Of a DNA stretch of 64,000 nucleotides, positions 39,101-49,300 are shown piece by piece; the stretch's first letter is position 1, and each line of letters begins with the position of its first letter. The stretch is from Diadema setosum (lineage: Eukaryota > Echinodermata > Echinoidea > Diadematoida > Diadematidae): positions 5,744,486 to 5,808,485 of the forward strand of contig CM067075.1 of NCBI GenBank assembly GCA_033980235.1. The letters are read 5' to 3'. The translations under genes and the position numbers were made by a program. The notes beneath the pieces are model-generated. The model was not told where the DNA came from. It did no database searches and saw only the letters and a list, made by a program, of their open reading frames with translations.

Positions 39101-41490
39101 CACATGTGTTGTTCTGTTTGTTTTCAAACAATCATTTCTGTGACTTTTAAGATGGGTAAGTTGGCAGAGCACGGAATGTTTTAAAGAAAGCTAGAAATGA
39201 TAATTACCTCTGCGATACAGGGGTTGCTGGAAACTTGACAATTTCCGGGAAGTCTGTTGACATGACAGGATATGCATGGACCGGAATCACCAAATGTTCT
39301 GTACTCTGTGAGGAAAAAGGAGCAAATCACACATCTATGTAATATACACAAAAGCAAATTAATACAACCTGCACATTCCTGATTCTTGCTAGGTAGCAGT
39401 GATACATTGTGAGCCACCACATCAGAAAAACATTATTTAACAGGCATCATTTTTTCCTCAGAGCAATATGTTCACACTGAATATTACTGAAAATAACACT
39501 CTAGCTGATTACACTTCAGCCAAAGTGTCTCATCTACAAGCTACTGCAATGTTAATTGAATAGAGGGCAACAAGCCTCTAAAATCTTAACAATGTCAAGT
39601 GTTTACACTCTCCCTAAAGAGACGATACAAATTGTCTCTTGTTTAACATAGCTGTAACTATTATTTACTCAGTTATCATTCATTCAGATCACCAAAGTCA
39701 CAATACACACAAAATGTCTTTAGAGACACTGTTATTCAATTTGTATCATGGAATGCTGAAATCATATATGACTGTGAAGGGGCTGGCAAAAACTTTTAAG
39801 CCAAAGGTGGAGAATTATTAGTAATCATCAACTGAATATCAGTTTGTTTTTTTTTAAAGAAGAAAAAAAACACTTCCTAAGTACTTGGCAAATGTGAGTG
39901 GGATGTCATTAACTAACAAACCATTGACTGGCACTGCTTGAATAGTCAGAAAATAGGTTACAGATAAGACTAGTAAACAACATAGCATTCAATTTACTGC
40001 CTCCAGTCAACAACTACAAGTAAAACAGCAGGAAATCTATTGAGTAGAATAGAAAGACTGCTTACCTGACAGTGTATACGTATGCAGTCATAGAAGTACC
40101 GCCATTCGTCTGGCCGGAACTCCACAGTCACCTCCATGGAGAGCCCAGGAACCAGACGGTCCCGCTTCTTGTACCACGCCTTGAAGTAGTGAGTCGCTGG
40201 TGGGATGATGTGCATTTGTTGGCATTCCGAAGACACATTAATAATGTTCTAGGATGGCAAAGGGAGGATGTACAATCAGATCAATTAATTAAAGTAATTA
40301 GCAGTGACTTTTGTAGAGAATACTAGAGTTGTGAAAGGTTTACTGTGAAACTTACATCAGTTCACACAGACTAAGTAAGTTAATAAGTAGTAGGTATAAA
40401 GAGCACAAATTCATTAATGGACATAGTCTAAGTAAAGCAGGCAATGTGAATATTCCAAGGCAAAACATTGTGAGCAGCATCAGTTCAATAGCATGTGAAC
40501 ACTGCAGGGTTTTCTTAAAGATAAAGATATATTCCATGGAAACAGATCAAATTAAAAAGAAAATTAAAAAAAAAATCATGGAATGCATTTAAAATGACAC
40601 TCAACTAAAATAGCATGTTTCGTGGCATGGGATAAGATTTGACTCACATTTGAATAGATTACTAGTAATTGATAACAGCCTACAAAATGCAGGAGCTAAT
40701 TTGGTTGTCTTCTACAGGTAGCAACTCGAAGAGCATCAGCACTTAATAGAAGCAGTAGGAGCCTTCAGGGAACATATTATTTGAATTCTTTCTGACAGCA
40801 AAGAGAAGGTATAAAAAAAAAACCAACAACAACAACAACAGCAGTTTGATTCTCTGCAGGCACCTGGCAATGAAATCTCACTGGAAGTAAGGACCTGCTC
40901 AAGAGGACTGGCAAGTTGTTATAATGTTATTATCTCTCACAGAGTTCTTCCAGAATCTTACCAGGACTTGCCGATGAACCTTTCCTGGCTCAAAGCCAGG
41001 AAAGTGAACGATGGCTGGCTCCACCTGCAGCACATCATTGAAGGACAACTTGTGGTAGATCTCTGTATGGAAGGCAATGCCACATTGCAAGAAAAACATG
41101 AGTTTTGATCACAGGAAAACAGAAACAAGCAAGACAATCTGATTAGTGATAGGTACACAAAGTTACTGATACAGCAGATTTTTTTTCCCCTTTATTTTGC
41201 ATAGTATAAAAACACTGAATACACTATACAAATTTCGGATGGATTGAGGTTTAACATATATTGTGCCTGTATGATGTTAACACTATAGGAGCACTAACAT
41301 TAGAGATCAATATGAATTAGTATATGTTGGACTTACTTGTGTCAAGCAAATGGTTGGGAACTGTCTTCTTCTTCTCTGGTGCTACCAGGGACTCGTGCAA
41401 AACAATAGATGTTCCATTGAGGCCAGACTTGCTGCGAAGGGGTGAGAGGGGGTCAGCATTGAGCTGACTGAGGGGCCTCTCCACTGCCAT
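21152..41490 (-). CDS. CFAP221: Cilia- and flagella-associated protein 221 / PCDP1 (19 coding exons, 936 aa)
   Basis: This is a central-apparatus protein of motile 9+2 cilia; the family member FAP221/PCDP1 binds calmodulin in the C1d projection. Coding exons, 5' to 3' on the minus strand: 41490-41337, 41062-40962, 40248-40066, 39305-39208, 34578-34318, 33700-33396, 33178-33126, 32593-32529, 31705-31618, 31122-30843, 30285-30167, 29371-29183, 28441-28205, 27384-27235, 25540-25440, 24766-24665, 23955-23830, 23197-23126, 21278-21152. All introns are GT-AG and the frame closes to 2811 nt. Diagnostic blocks include KKKTVPNHLL near the N-terminus, LVPGLSMEVTVEFRPDEWRY then FYDCIRIHC (residues 86-146), DFEFQLKFVQPHPAISIKP (Ig-like/MSP-like region, inferred), PGKLTVKELRE, WQVHLGRDQ and LTPSMVNAEFPL. 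The start MAVE aligns with the human start. It is about 95 aa longer than human, with a basic Ser/Pro/Lys-rich stretch (about 267-345) and an acidic run (662-678). The last exon ends in a Lys/Arg/Glu-rich helix. Confidence 0.95.
21772..22362. repeat. 591-bp tandem duplication, unit 1
   Basis: By eye it is identical to the next 591 bases (same A-run length and same small reading frame at 21913 and 22504). It lies in the last CFAP221 intron. Unit edges share the 4-bp microhomology ACAG. Confidence 0.92.
22363..22953. repeat. 591-bp tandem duplication, unit 2
   Basis: It directly abuts unit 1. Its right end falls inside the MITE that continues to 23057. This second copy therefore holds the original junction, and unit 1 carries only a truncated MITE (22287-22362). 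Confidence 0.92.
22878..23057. mobile_element. CAGTGAAACCTGTC-type MITE
   Basis: The left end CAGTGAAACCTGTCTATAAC and the right end AGACAGGTTTGACTG are inverted and lie next to TA. Sub-terminal 'GACAGGTGGCCGCTATAGAC'-like repeats are present. A truncated copy at 22287-22362 results from the 591-bp duplication. Confidence 0.7.
25176..25376. mobile_element. TACTGTAAAA...TTTTACAGTA-type MITE in a CFAP221 intron
   Basis: The left end TACTGTAAAACCAGAAATTT and the right end GCTTTACAGTA are inverted, with about 200 bp between. The interior repeats 'ATTCGC(A)AAA' and 'CATGAAAA' motifs. Related copies lie at 31.9, 49.4 and 59.8 kb. Confidence 0.6.
26492..27054. mobile_element. TTAA-target MITE (AGGTAGGG ends) in a CFAP221 intron
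   Basis: TTAA lies on both sides. The termini AGGTAGGGGAT and ATTCCCTACCT are inverted. The 563 bp have no coding capacity. Confidence 0.55.
27549..27795. repeat. GGTGGCC-rich dispersed repeat
   Basis: It opens CAGGGCTCAAAATC and repeats a degenerate ~60-bp unit containing 'GGTGGCC(T/C)GA'. Similar GGTGGCC and GAGCCCTG segments flank the 71-bp satellite at 35.6-37.4 kb, so these are probably relatives. A (TC)n run sits near 27572-27589. Confidence 0.5.
29460..29552. mobile_element. 93-bp piggyBac-like mini-MITE
   Basis: TTAA borders enclose CCCGTTGAGGACG and CGTCCTCAACGGG inverted ends. The internal palindrome CCGAGTATACTCGG lies at 29481-29494. CCC...GGG termini on a TTAA target match piggyBac. 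It sits in a CFAP221 intron, about 90 bp upstream (in gene sense) of the exon at 29371. Confidence 0.75.
31263..31316. repeat. (CA)n-rich microsatellite
   Basis: This is an interrupted ACACACAC/ACAGACACAC tract in a CFAP221 intron. The Val/Cys open frame on the minus strand is a by-product. Confidence 0.85.
31944..32168. mobile_element. TACTGTAAAA-type MITE in a CFAP221 intron
   Basis: The left end TACTGTAAAACCAGAAATTT and the right end CTAGTTTTACAGT are inverted. A 28-bp segment around TTTCTCCATGCATGAAAC is directly repeated at 31960 and 31988. Confidence 0.6.
35302..38125. mobile_element. 2.8-kb pogo/Tigger-like element nested in the HINE copy
   Basis: The ends CAGTCAAACTCGGATACCTC and GAGGTATCCGAGTTTGACTG are inverted, with TA on each side. 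The uninterrupted equivalent site at 9502-9527 (CATATACTAGTATATG) shows a single TA, confirming insertion with TA duplication. The interior is a satellite array plus flanks, and no transposase frame was found. Confidence 0.88.
35590..37045. repeat. 71-bp tandem satellite, about 20 copies
   Basis: The unit contains AAAATAAATGTCGGATG, TTTGCTTTTACGTTCGG, AAATGAATAAC and AACATTCGGCTCCG. The AAAATAAATG anchor recurs at 35661, 35732, 35803, 35874, 35945 and 36016, then 36096, 36167, 36238, 36309 and 36380, and continues with more divergence to about 37023. Spacing is exactly 71 bp in most of the left half. Confidence 0.9.
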
Positions 41491-41514
41491 GATCCTTGCT
41501 GAGGTGGCAGGGAT
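41491..41514 (-). other. Short CFAP221 5' UTR segment next to the start codon
   Basis: A CTGTACAG acceptor on the minus strand precedes 41514. The start-codon exon therefore probably begins here with 24 nt of leader and is joined to an upstream non-coding exon. Confidence 0.5.
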
Positions 41515-42498
41515 CTGTACAGACACGATGAAAAGGTTTCATGTTCTTTAAGTTCTCCTTTTAAACACTTTCATAACATATGATGATGGGTTTACAAAAA
41601 ATAAGCACATTGGCTTCATTGACAACCACATTTATAACCCTTGACAGAGTAGAGAACCATGAAAGGTTAATGTCTAACGTTAATTTCACAAAATCCTAAA
41701 ATAATTTACATAATATATTGACTTCTATTACCTATCCCCCAGAATACAGTCAACGCGATCAGAATTCGGTCAGGTGATTTAAAAAAACAAACAAACACAG
41801 CGCCATACCGTGTTGGCGCGAAATTGCATCAGGGACATTGCGGCGCCCGTTAGTGACCAAATTCTGGCATGTTAGCACTTGCATTCAACCCCTGTACGTT
41901 AGTTACTGCATCGGCACGTACGGAGATTTTGTTTTTCTTTTGCATTTTTTGCGTATCATACTCTGAGCTTGCGATAGGCAAAAAATCTCACAAGAGAATG
42001 GCATAGAGGTTCTATTTCTTGATTTTTAGCGCTTTTTCAACTACCCTGACTCTAGAGTCTTAGGAAGCCAGTTAGAAAACTACTTTAGAACTGGGCTTCA
42101 TTCGCACACGCTAAAGTTTAACTTTGGGAAAGTTGCGCCGATTCTGCATTTTTTACTTTATATTAGGCCTAGATCTAGAGTAACTGCGGCAGTATGCGGC
42201 CGTGCAGCCGTTCGCGGCAGGTACAACATACACGGTAATATACCGCTAAACACAGCACTGCACTGTTACATGCACACTACACATATACTAACACACTAGC
42301 AATCAACAAAAACCAACCGATATAATGGACACGATCTCTGACGAAAGTGAAATTTTCTCACCTAAATGACAACATATCGCATCCAAAATGAAATTTTTGG
42401 TACTTCTTAACATAACAGTTAAGAAACAATGGTTCAAGAAACTGGATTTTTTGTCGTGTTCTCGATGTTCATGGATTTTGAAAACATTTCCTCACATA

Positions 42499-43838
42499 AC
42501 TAGAAATGTCGCTTTGGCGACTGGTATGCCTCCACCATAATGCATGATTTTCCCAATAGGTCTAGATAGTACATGTGGACAATGTGTGATTGCATTTTCA
42601 CAAAATTGGCAAAATATTGAAATGACAAGTTTGTCACAAGTGTGTTGAATATTCACCTTCCTTGACCTAGGTTTAATTGGATGAATAGGAGAGCATGTAT
42701 CTAGGGATTTAAGGACTTTAACTCGACTTTGACCCATTCATACATTTAGGCATTGAGTAATTTTCAAGGTACAGGTGTGGAGAAAAAGTGCAATTTCTGA
42801 ATTGAATAGTAAATTGTTACCATTTTCATCTGGCCCTTGACCCTAAAATTCATAAGATAATCACTTTCAGGTAGAACATGCATAATATGTACTAAGTTTC
42901 AAGATAACTTGAGCCACTTCCGAGATATGGAGGAAAAAGTTAGTTCAGCACTTTCACTTGATCTTTGACCTTTTGACCTTTGAGGCAAAAAAAAGAAGAA
43001 AAAAAAACTTTCCAGAGAATTTCTATTAGGTTACACATGTATGCATACACCAAGTGTAAAAAAAAATAACCCTGCTGGCATTGCATGATAGGAGGGAAAT
43101 AGTAAAATTTTGAAGTGTTGCACTTGACCTTTGACCCCTGACCTTTGACCCCATGAACCCTACATTCTCTAAATCATCACTTCCAGTCAGTATATGTATA
43201 TACTATGTTCCATGAAGATACCTTGAACAATTTTACAAGGTATGGAGAAAAAAAAGAAGTTTTAATATTTTTACTTGACCTTTTGACCTTTGACCTTTGA
43301 CCTCATGACCCAAACTTTCACCAGAGAATCTTAATTGGGTAATACATGTATACACTAAGTTTTAAGAAAATATCTTCAGGCATTCAATAGATATGGTGGA
43401 AATAGTGAAATTTTATGTATTTGACCCTGACCTTTTGACCTTTGACCTTTGACCTCATGACCCAAACTTTCACCAGAGAATCTTAATTGGGCAATACATG
43501 TATACACTAAGTTTCAAGAAAATATCTTCAGGCATTCAATAGATATGGTGGAAATAGTGAAATTTTATGTATTTGACCTTGACCTTTTGACCTTTGACCT
43601 TGAGCATGTGCACCCAAAAGTTGATAGGCACAACTTCACCCCCTAATACACATACATGCCAAGTTTCATTAGGATACCTCAACAGGTTTTGATAGTTACC
43701 TTGTCCACAAAATTCATTACGGACGGACGGAAGGACGGACGGACGGAAGGACGGACGGACGGAAGGACGGATGGACGGACGGACAACCCGAAAACATAAT
43801 GCCTCCGGCACCACTTCGTGGCGGAGGCATAATAAAAA
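42499..43838 (-). mobile_element. HINE/Helentron-like element, copy 4
   Basis: The minus-strand order is palindromic head, a (GTCC)/(TTCC) microsatellite at about 43719-43786, a GTAATGAATTTTGTGGAC module shared with copy 2, AGGTCA-rich units, a hairpin (GTCGCCAAAGCGAC, one arm mutated in step) and CTAGT. Near 43268-43395 and 43418-43575 two units are almost identical to each other, showing local unit duplication. It lies between CFAP221 coding exon 1 and its likely promoter. Confidence 0.82.
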
Positions 43839-43839
43839 T

Positions 43840-44130
43840 GAACTTTCACGAGCCGATGTGGGCCGCCATTTTTTTTGGAAAGTGGATGTTACCATCGAAA
43901 AAAAATGAGAAAAACACGAGGAAGACATCAACAACACCGCCAGAATTGCGATCTTGTTTGCGGCCAATGCATGTGCGCCCGCTATTTTCACGTGCTTTCG
44001 CAATGGGAATTGGCGCTTACGCAATGTTTGCGAGACATGTGAAGGCGTTCAGCTAAAGATCGCGGAGCACGCGCGTATTGCATAGGGTTGATAGGGATTG
44101 CACATCGTGCCGCAAGCAGAAATACTATGT
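43840..44130. other. CpG-rich non-repeat stretch upstream of CFAP221
   Basis: It contains GGCCGCCATTTT and many CpGs in otherwise AT-rich surroundings. It could be a regulatory region or an alternative promoter. No conserved reading frame was found. Confidence 0.25.
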
Positions 44131-44358
44131 TGCATATCGCCCTTATCGGCGAAAATTGTGCCGGGTTTTGCCCTGGTAAATCATGAAAACTGCGTTGGTC
44201 AATGGTAAATTTCTTTTATGAAAACAATTTTGTTAATGAATAATCTTGTCTATGATATATGAAATGGTTGAAAATAATTTGCCTGATTTGTTTACAAGTT
44301 GGAAAACCCCTCAACAATGCTTAAACTGCCGCAAACGGGATATTTTACTCTATAGCAT

Positions 44359-44949
44359 GTGTTTTATGTTCTCGTGGGTCTTGTGTCTATCATAACATGG
44401 CAAAATTTGGGATTTTAGATGGATTTTTGGAGGGGACTCGGGGACTTTCCTGTAGTGTTGTGAATAACTGTACCAGTATGTGAAATGACGTGACTTGCAT
44501 GTGTTGTGACAATAGAACTTGCTGGCTTGTGTTTAGTGATATTGATAAGTGACCGAACTCCGATAAGTGACCAACCTTTATGCGTACAGATTGCTCCCCG
44601 CGCTTAATTATAATAATGATTATTATTTTACTTATATTACAATGGAATTATTATTCTTTCCGTTGTCGAAAAATGAGTGTGATTCCTTTTATATATGAGA
44701 TAAAAGGCGTAAATATTCAATATTGAATGACGCGCCTTTAAGCACCAACAACAACAACAACTCCAGCCAGTAGCCTAACACGTTACTGCAGTAGGCCCAG
44801 CCTACCTAACTGGTGATCGAATACTGGAATAGGGTCTGACGTCTGGCCCTGGTTAACCGCAACAGCATAGTAAATAGATCTATGTTACCGTCAAATTGAA
44901 TCAAGATACATTTTATGATAGACACAAGACCCATGAGAACATAAAACAC
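44359..44949. mobile_element. Inverted-repeat element with ~38-bp arms
   Basis: GTGTTTTATGTTCTCGTGGG at the left is matched by CCCATGAGAACATAAAACAC at the right, and the match continues inward through 'TCTTGTGTCTATCATAA'. Element class is unknown and it is non-coding. Confidence 0.55.
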
Positions 44950-45224
44950 TTCATATATTTTCTTCAACGAGCAAAATTTACAGTCTAAATTACTTTTACT
45001 ATTGTCACATTAAAGTAAACACAAAACCATACACCTAACACGAATTAAAACGAGTGGGACTAAGTATACAGAGACGCCTGTTACAATTGCAGTGAAATAT
45101 GTCACAGGATCGAAGCACTAAACGAACAATTTCAGATACATCTTCATCCATAAATACATATATCATCAGTCTTTAAATATATAATTTTTGTCTTAATACG
45201 TTTGAATAAACGATGAACACATAC

Positions 45225-45480
45225 CTTCAGTGTTTTTACGGTACTTTACAGGATGGTTGGCCCCCGATTTGATTTTCCGTTTCACACACATGTGTAAGTG
45301 CGCAGATAATCAAAAAGGCCAACAATGCTAATGGTTGCCTTGGATATCAAACATGAATCGTACCTTTACTTCAACATAGATATTTCAAAGCCTCATCAAA
45401 CGAGCCTACCAGACCAACACTGGGTAGAAAGATTGTAACTAAATAATGTTGCGAAGTGATATCTGAAAATAAATATGTGA
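45225..45480 (-). other. Candidate CFAP221 5' UTR exon
   Basis: A good minus-strand donor (AAG|GTATGT) sits at 45219-45224, so an untranslated first exon ending at 45225 could splice to 41514. The upstream limit is guessed from the X-box at 45493. Transcript evidence is lacking. Confidence 0.3.
45334..45347 (+). promoter_or_regulatory. Weak X-box-like half site
   Basis: GTTGCCTTGGATAT matches only the left half of the RFX X-box. It lies in the shared upstream region. Confidence 0.25.
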
Positions 45481-45492
45481 AATGACCTTCAA

Positions 45493-45506
45493 GTCTCCAT
45501 AACAAC
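45493..45506 (-). promoter_or_regulatory. Candidate RFX X-box upstream of CFAP221
   Basis: On the minus strand this reads GTTGTT-AT-GGAGAC, close to the X-box pattern (two 6-mer arms around AT). RFX factors drive ciliary genes, and the downstream gene is ciliary. Confidence 0.5.
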
Positions 45507-45599
45507 ACTTAGTGGAGAAACGAATAGTTTGACCGATAAACAAATGGAGATGATGGTTAGATTTTAATCCCAGTCGTTATATTGAAAATAGTAACTACT

Positions 45600-46015
45600 A
45601 AGAGGTGACGTACGTCGCGTCGCAAGGAGGATGTGGCGGAATGGTTATATTTTTGGAGGTTTTGGAGTAAGTAAACATGATTCCTGTGTAATTTTTTGGG
45701 AAAATGCTCCCAGGCTTTGTCAGTTCACAACTGTTTGGTAAACATGTAAAACTAGTTTCACCAAAGAAATCGCCAACGCCACTGGTACCCGCCACCGCTG
45801 TGCAGCTCGAAGCGGAAGCGAGAGCGCAATCCATCGGGCACCGACCACAGGCGCCGCCGCCAGCACCAGTGCCGTACCACTGCCCTCGCTGCTGCTCAGA
45901 CCTCTGGGCTAGCTGCACCGCTAGCTGGCTCGTGCCCAGCAGCAGGAGCGAAGGTGGATACCTGCCCTATCCGCTCGCGTGGGTGGCGGTGGCTCGCTCA
46001 TACTCCTGAGGCTGG
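45600..46015 (+). other. GC-rich divergent promoter / possible TYW4 5' UTR exon
   Basis: This is the most GC- and CpG-rich stretch in the window, lying between two head-to-head genes. A plus-strand donor (GG|GTGAGT) occurs near 46014 and could splice to the acceptor before 46304. An open frame at 45704-46009 (starting MLPGFVSSQLFGKHVKLV) does not resemble the N-terminus of known TYW4 proteins. I treat it as an upstream frame, not a gene. Confidence 0.35.
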
Positions 46016-46049
46016 GTGAGTGGCCGCTGGCGATGCGATGGCGACATCA

Positions 46050-46071
46050 TCAAAGATCTTAGGATCTTTGA
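46050..46071. other. Short perfect hairpin
   Basis: TCAAAGATC and GATCTTTGA pair around TTAG, between the possible first and second TYW4 leader exons. It is probably trivial. Confidence 0.4.
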
Positions 46072-46303
46072 CATCATTCATGGTGATCTTCCACCATGGA
46101 AGACTTATCAAATAATTCGTACTATTTGACGTACCGGTATTGTTCACAAGCTCCTCCCCTCCAAAACAACCAGACAACCGCGACAACAGGAAGAAATCAT
46201 TGGGATTCTTCTAGCTACTCAAAACAGTTTTAGTCTTAAAATTTCAGGCAGGCCTTGCCGTGACCCTTCTTAAGTTCTATGTTTTCTTTCTTTTTTTTCT
46301 TAG

Positions 46304-46396
46304 TAAATCAGGGCTGATGAGAGTGCAGCAGTGACGTGCACAGATTTACAGCTCTAGCCCCTCTACACGGCATAGAGTCTGACCATCATCTTGACC
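46304..46396 (+). other. Probable TYW4 5' UTR
   Basis: A strong pyrimidine tract plus TTAG acceptor ends at 46303. The sequence from there to the ATG has no in-frame extension that resembles the family, so it is most likely leader. Confidence 0.45.
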
Positions 46397-49300
46397 ATGC
46401 CAGGAAAAGGAGACAAGTTTAAGAAAACTCAGAATGATGCAGCTGTAAGTACAATTTTTATGTGTACCTCACTTGAGTTTTAAGATTGTTCCAAATACAA
46501 TGTTAAAACTTCTATTAATGTGTAGGTGCCTAACTAACTTGTTCTTTGCAGATATGCAGTCTATTGGTTTGTACTATAGTATATACAGTACTCGGTAATA
46601 GAGTAAGTGTATACTTTGCGCAATCATATTGCAGAATTTGAATATCAAGTTTTTAAAAAGGTATATAAGGTAAAGCTTCAGATGGCCTTTTTTTGTCTTG
46701 AAATATTCTCTTTAGTCTTATTAAGAAATTTACATGAAAAATGTGGTATCAAAATGAATTTCTTATCTATTTTTGTTTTTATTCACTGCTATACATGTAA
46801 TGATGTATTTCTTTAGACTTTGTTTTTTATTCTTGTTTTTCACTGTTTCTTTTTATCTAGAGTAGAGTAGAATAGGTGGTGATGACCAAAAAGGATGTTA
46901 CCTGAGAAAAACCGGGGGGGGGGGGGGGGAAATCATCTGACAGAAAAGTCATATAAAGAAACTGCCATTTTCAGTGACATATATAATAACAACAAGGAAA
47001 AGTAGAAATAACGCGGTGCATAATATATGTCCCCGCCGGAAGTGGCATTTTGTAGCAAATGTATAATACAGGTCAAAAATCAAGGTCAAAGGTCAAAGAA
47101 GTCAAAGGTCAAAATTCTGTGTAGAAGTTCTGAAGCCCTCACCTAGTGCCATCACATAAAGCAAACAGAATCGAAATCGGGTTAGAAATGGCGAAGGAGA
47201 AGCATTTTGTATCAAAATGTACAATACACATCAAAAATCAAGGTCAAAGGTCAAAGAAGTCAAAGGTCAAAATTCTGTGTAGAAGTTTTGAAGCCCTCAC
47301 CTAGTGCCATCACATAAAGCAAACGGAATCGAAATCGGGTTAGAAATGGCGAAGGAGTAGCATTTTGAAGCAAAATGTACAATATAGGTCAAAGGTCAAG
47401 GTCAAAGGTCACAAATTCTGTTCTTCTGTGTAGAAGTTTCAAAGCTCCCATGTAGTGCTATCATATAAAGCAAACAGAATCAAAATCGGCTCATAAATGA
47501 CAGAGAAGTAGCAAATTGAACATTTTGATCACACACGGACGGACACACACACGGACGGACGCACACACGGACACACACACGTACGGAGCCCGTTTCATAG
47601 TCCCCTGCTCGAACTCGTTCAGCGGGGACAAAAATGTACTGTATCTTGGCAAGCATCTTCCCAGTTACGAATAGGCGTCTCAACATTATGTGCAAGACGT
47701 GAAAGAAAAAAATCATCAAATTCCAGCAAAAAAAGCATTAGTTTCAGCAAGAAAAAAAAAAATGCATTTTAAAATAATATAAAATTATCACTAAAAAAAT
47801 GGGACTTATATTAAGCTCCACCCACCCCCCTTCCAGACTGCATAGGATTAAAAAGAGCTTGAAAAATTGTACAGAAGAAGGAACATCTAAAACCGGCAAC
47901 ATATAGACTTGTTAGTGCTACTTCCTCACTTGCTTCACAATATTGCCTTATTTTTCTTTCACCATGACATCAGGTTCAGGGAACCAATGACAGCAGCATC
48001 GTCAGCAAATGTTCCGTGGCTTCTTTGGGTTACTTCCAGGATGCCTTCCTCAAGCACTTTGTCTCCAAGGCAACGAGGCGGGCACCCCTCATCAACAGAG
48101 GCTACTTCATCCGTGCCAAGGCTATCGATGACTCTCTGCATAAGTTCCTCCGTACTTTTCACCACAGGAAGAACCAAGTGAGTATGGCCATCTCCTTGAT
48201 GTGTCAATGTATGTGTGTGGTAAAAACAAAAACAACAGCAAAACAAAATTTTGTTATATCAGCCTATTTAGTATAAGGAAAACTGAAATCAGAAATAACT
48301 GAAAAAGAATACACATTGCAGCAAGACCACCAAAAATGCTCACGATAGGCTGGTTAACCGTTTGATACTCTATTGGATGTTTAGTAAAAGTCAACTAGAC
48401 CCTGTTTACAGTGCGAGGCTGGGCCGAGCCGCGGCCGAGCCCAGCCTCAATTGCGGGGCCAAGCCCCGCAATTTTGTCCGTTTACACTGCCGGGTTCGGC
48501 CGCGGTGTTAATTCAAACCTTTCAATATCTTGTCGTAGTGGCGTTCTGCTTGTAAACAAACGCAATTTGGTATAGTCTGGTTTTCAGACCCTTTGCCAAC
48601 TGGATTCCGTGGCGACGAAGTTGCCGTTGGGGCAAAGGCTTTTGCCGAAGGAAAAATCCTTTGCAGGACAAAACCACCTTAAACTATACTAGTTTTCGAC
48701 ATTGAGGGGGTTAATATCCTGAATAACGAAATAATACGGGCAGAGGGTTTGGAAGCCAGACTAAAATTGTTTGCGTTTACACTGAGAAAAGGCCGGGCTC
48801 GGCCACAGCCGAGAGCACCTCCAGAGCGTGGCCAAATGCGTGGCCAGTTTTGGCCTCGCATTTGGCCTTTTGCGCGTTTACACTGAAATGAAGGCTGACT
48901 CGGCCGCGGCCGAGCCTCGCACTGTAAGCGGGGTCCTAGTCAACTACAATGTCATCCCTGGGTTTTGACTTGGGTTCAAATGAAGGTAATGTATGCTAAC
49001 AGTGATAAGTTGTGCAATGATTAATGATTGAACTTTCATCTGTTTTCTCTAGCTGCAATGCAGCAAGCGATAATGCTCCATGGAATCTGCAGTTTGTGTT
49101 TTATGTCGTTCTGCGTGCCACTTCATGGCTTCTCCACCTATATGTATGTTACACTAGGAAAGAACAAGTAGACAATTAATCTTCCATTTCCTTCAACTTT
49201 AACCTTGTTTGTTTGTGTCTGAACATAGCATTATACTGCATAATCAAAGAATAGTCTGCATGGAAGCCAACCAGTACATATTGAACTATTAGTATTGTGT

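Noticed and set aside
43536..44024. 162-codon minus-strand frame with Arg-Pro-Ser repeats
   Set aside because: The repeats are the translated (GTCC)n microsatellite of a mobile element. Similar frames occur in the other copies.
45598..45918. 106-codon minus-strand frame in the divergent promoter
   Set aside because: It reflects GC-rich composition overlapping a frame on the opposite strand, with no CFAP221 similarity. CFAP221 starts at 41490.
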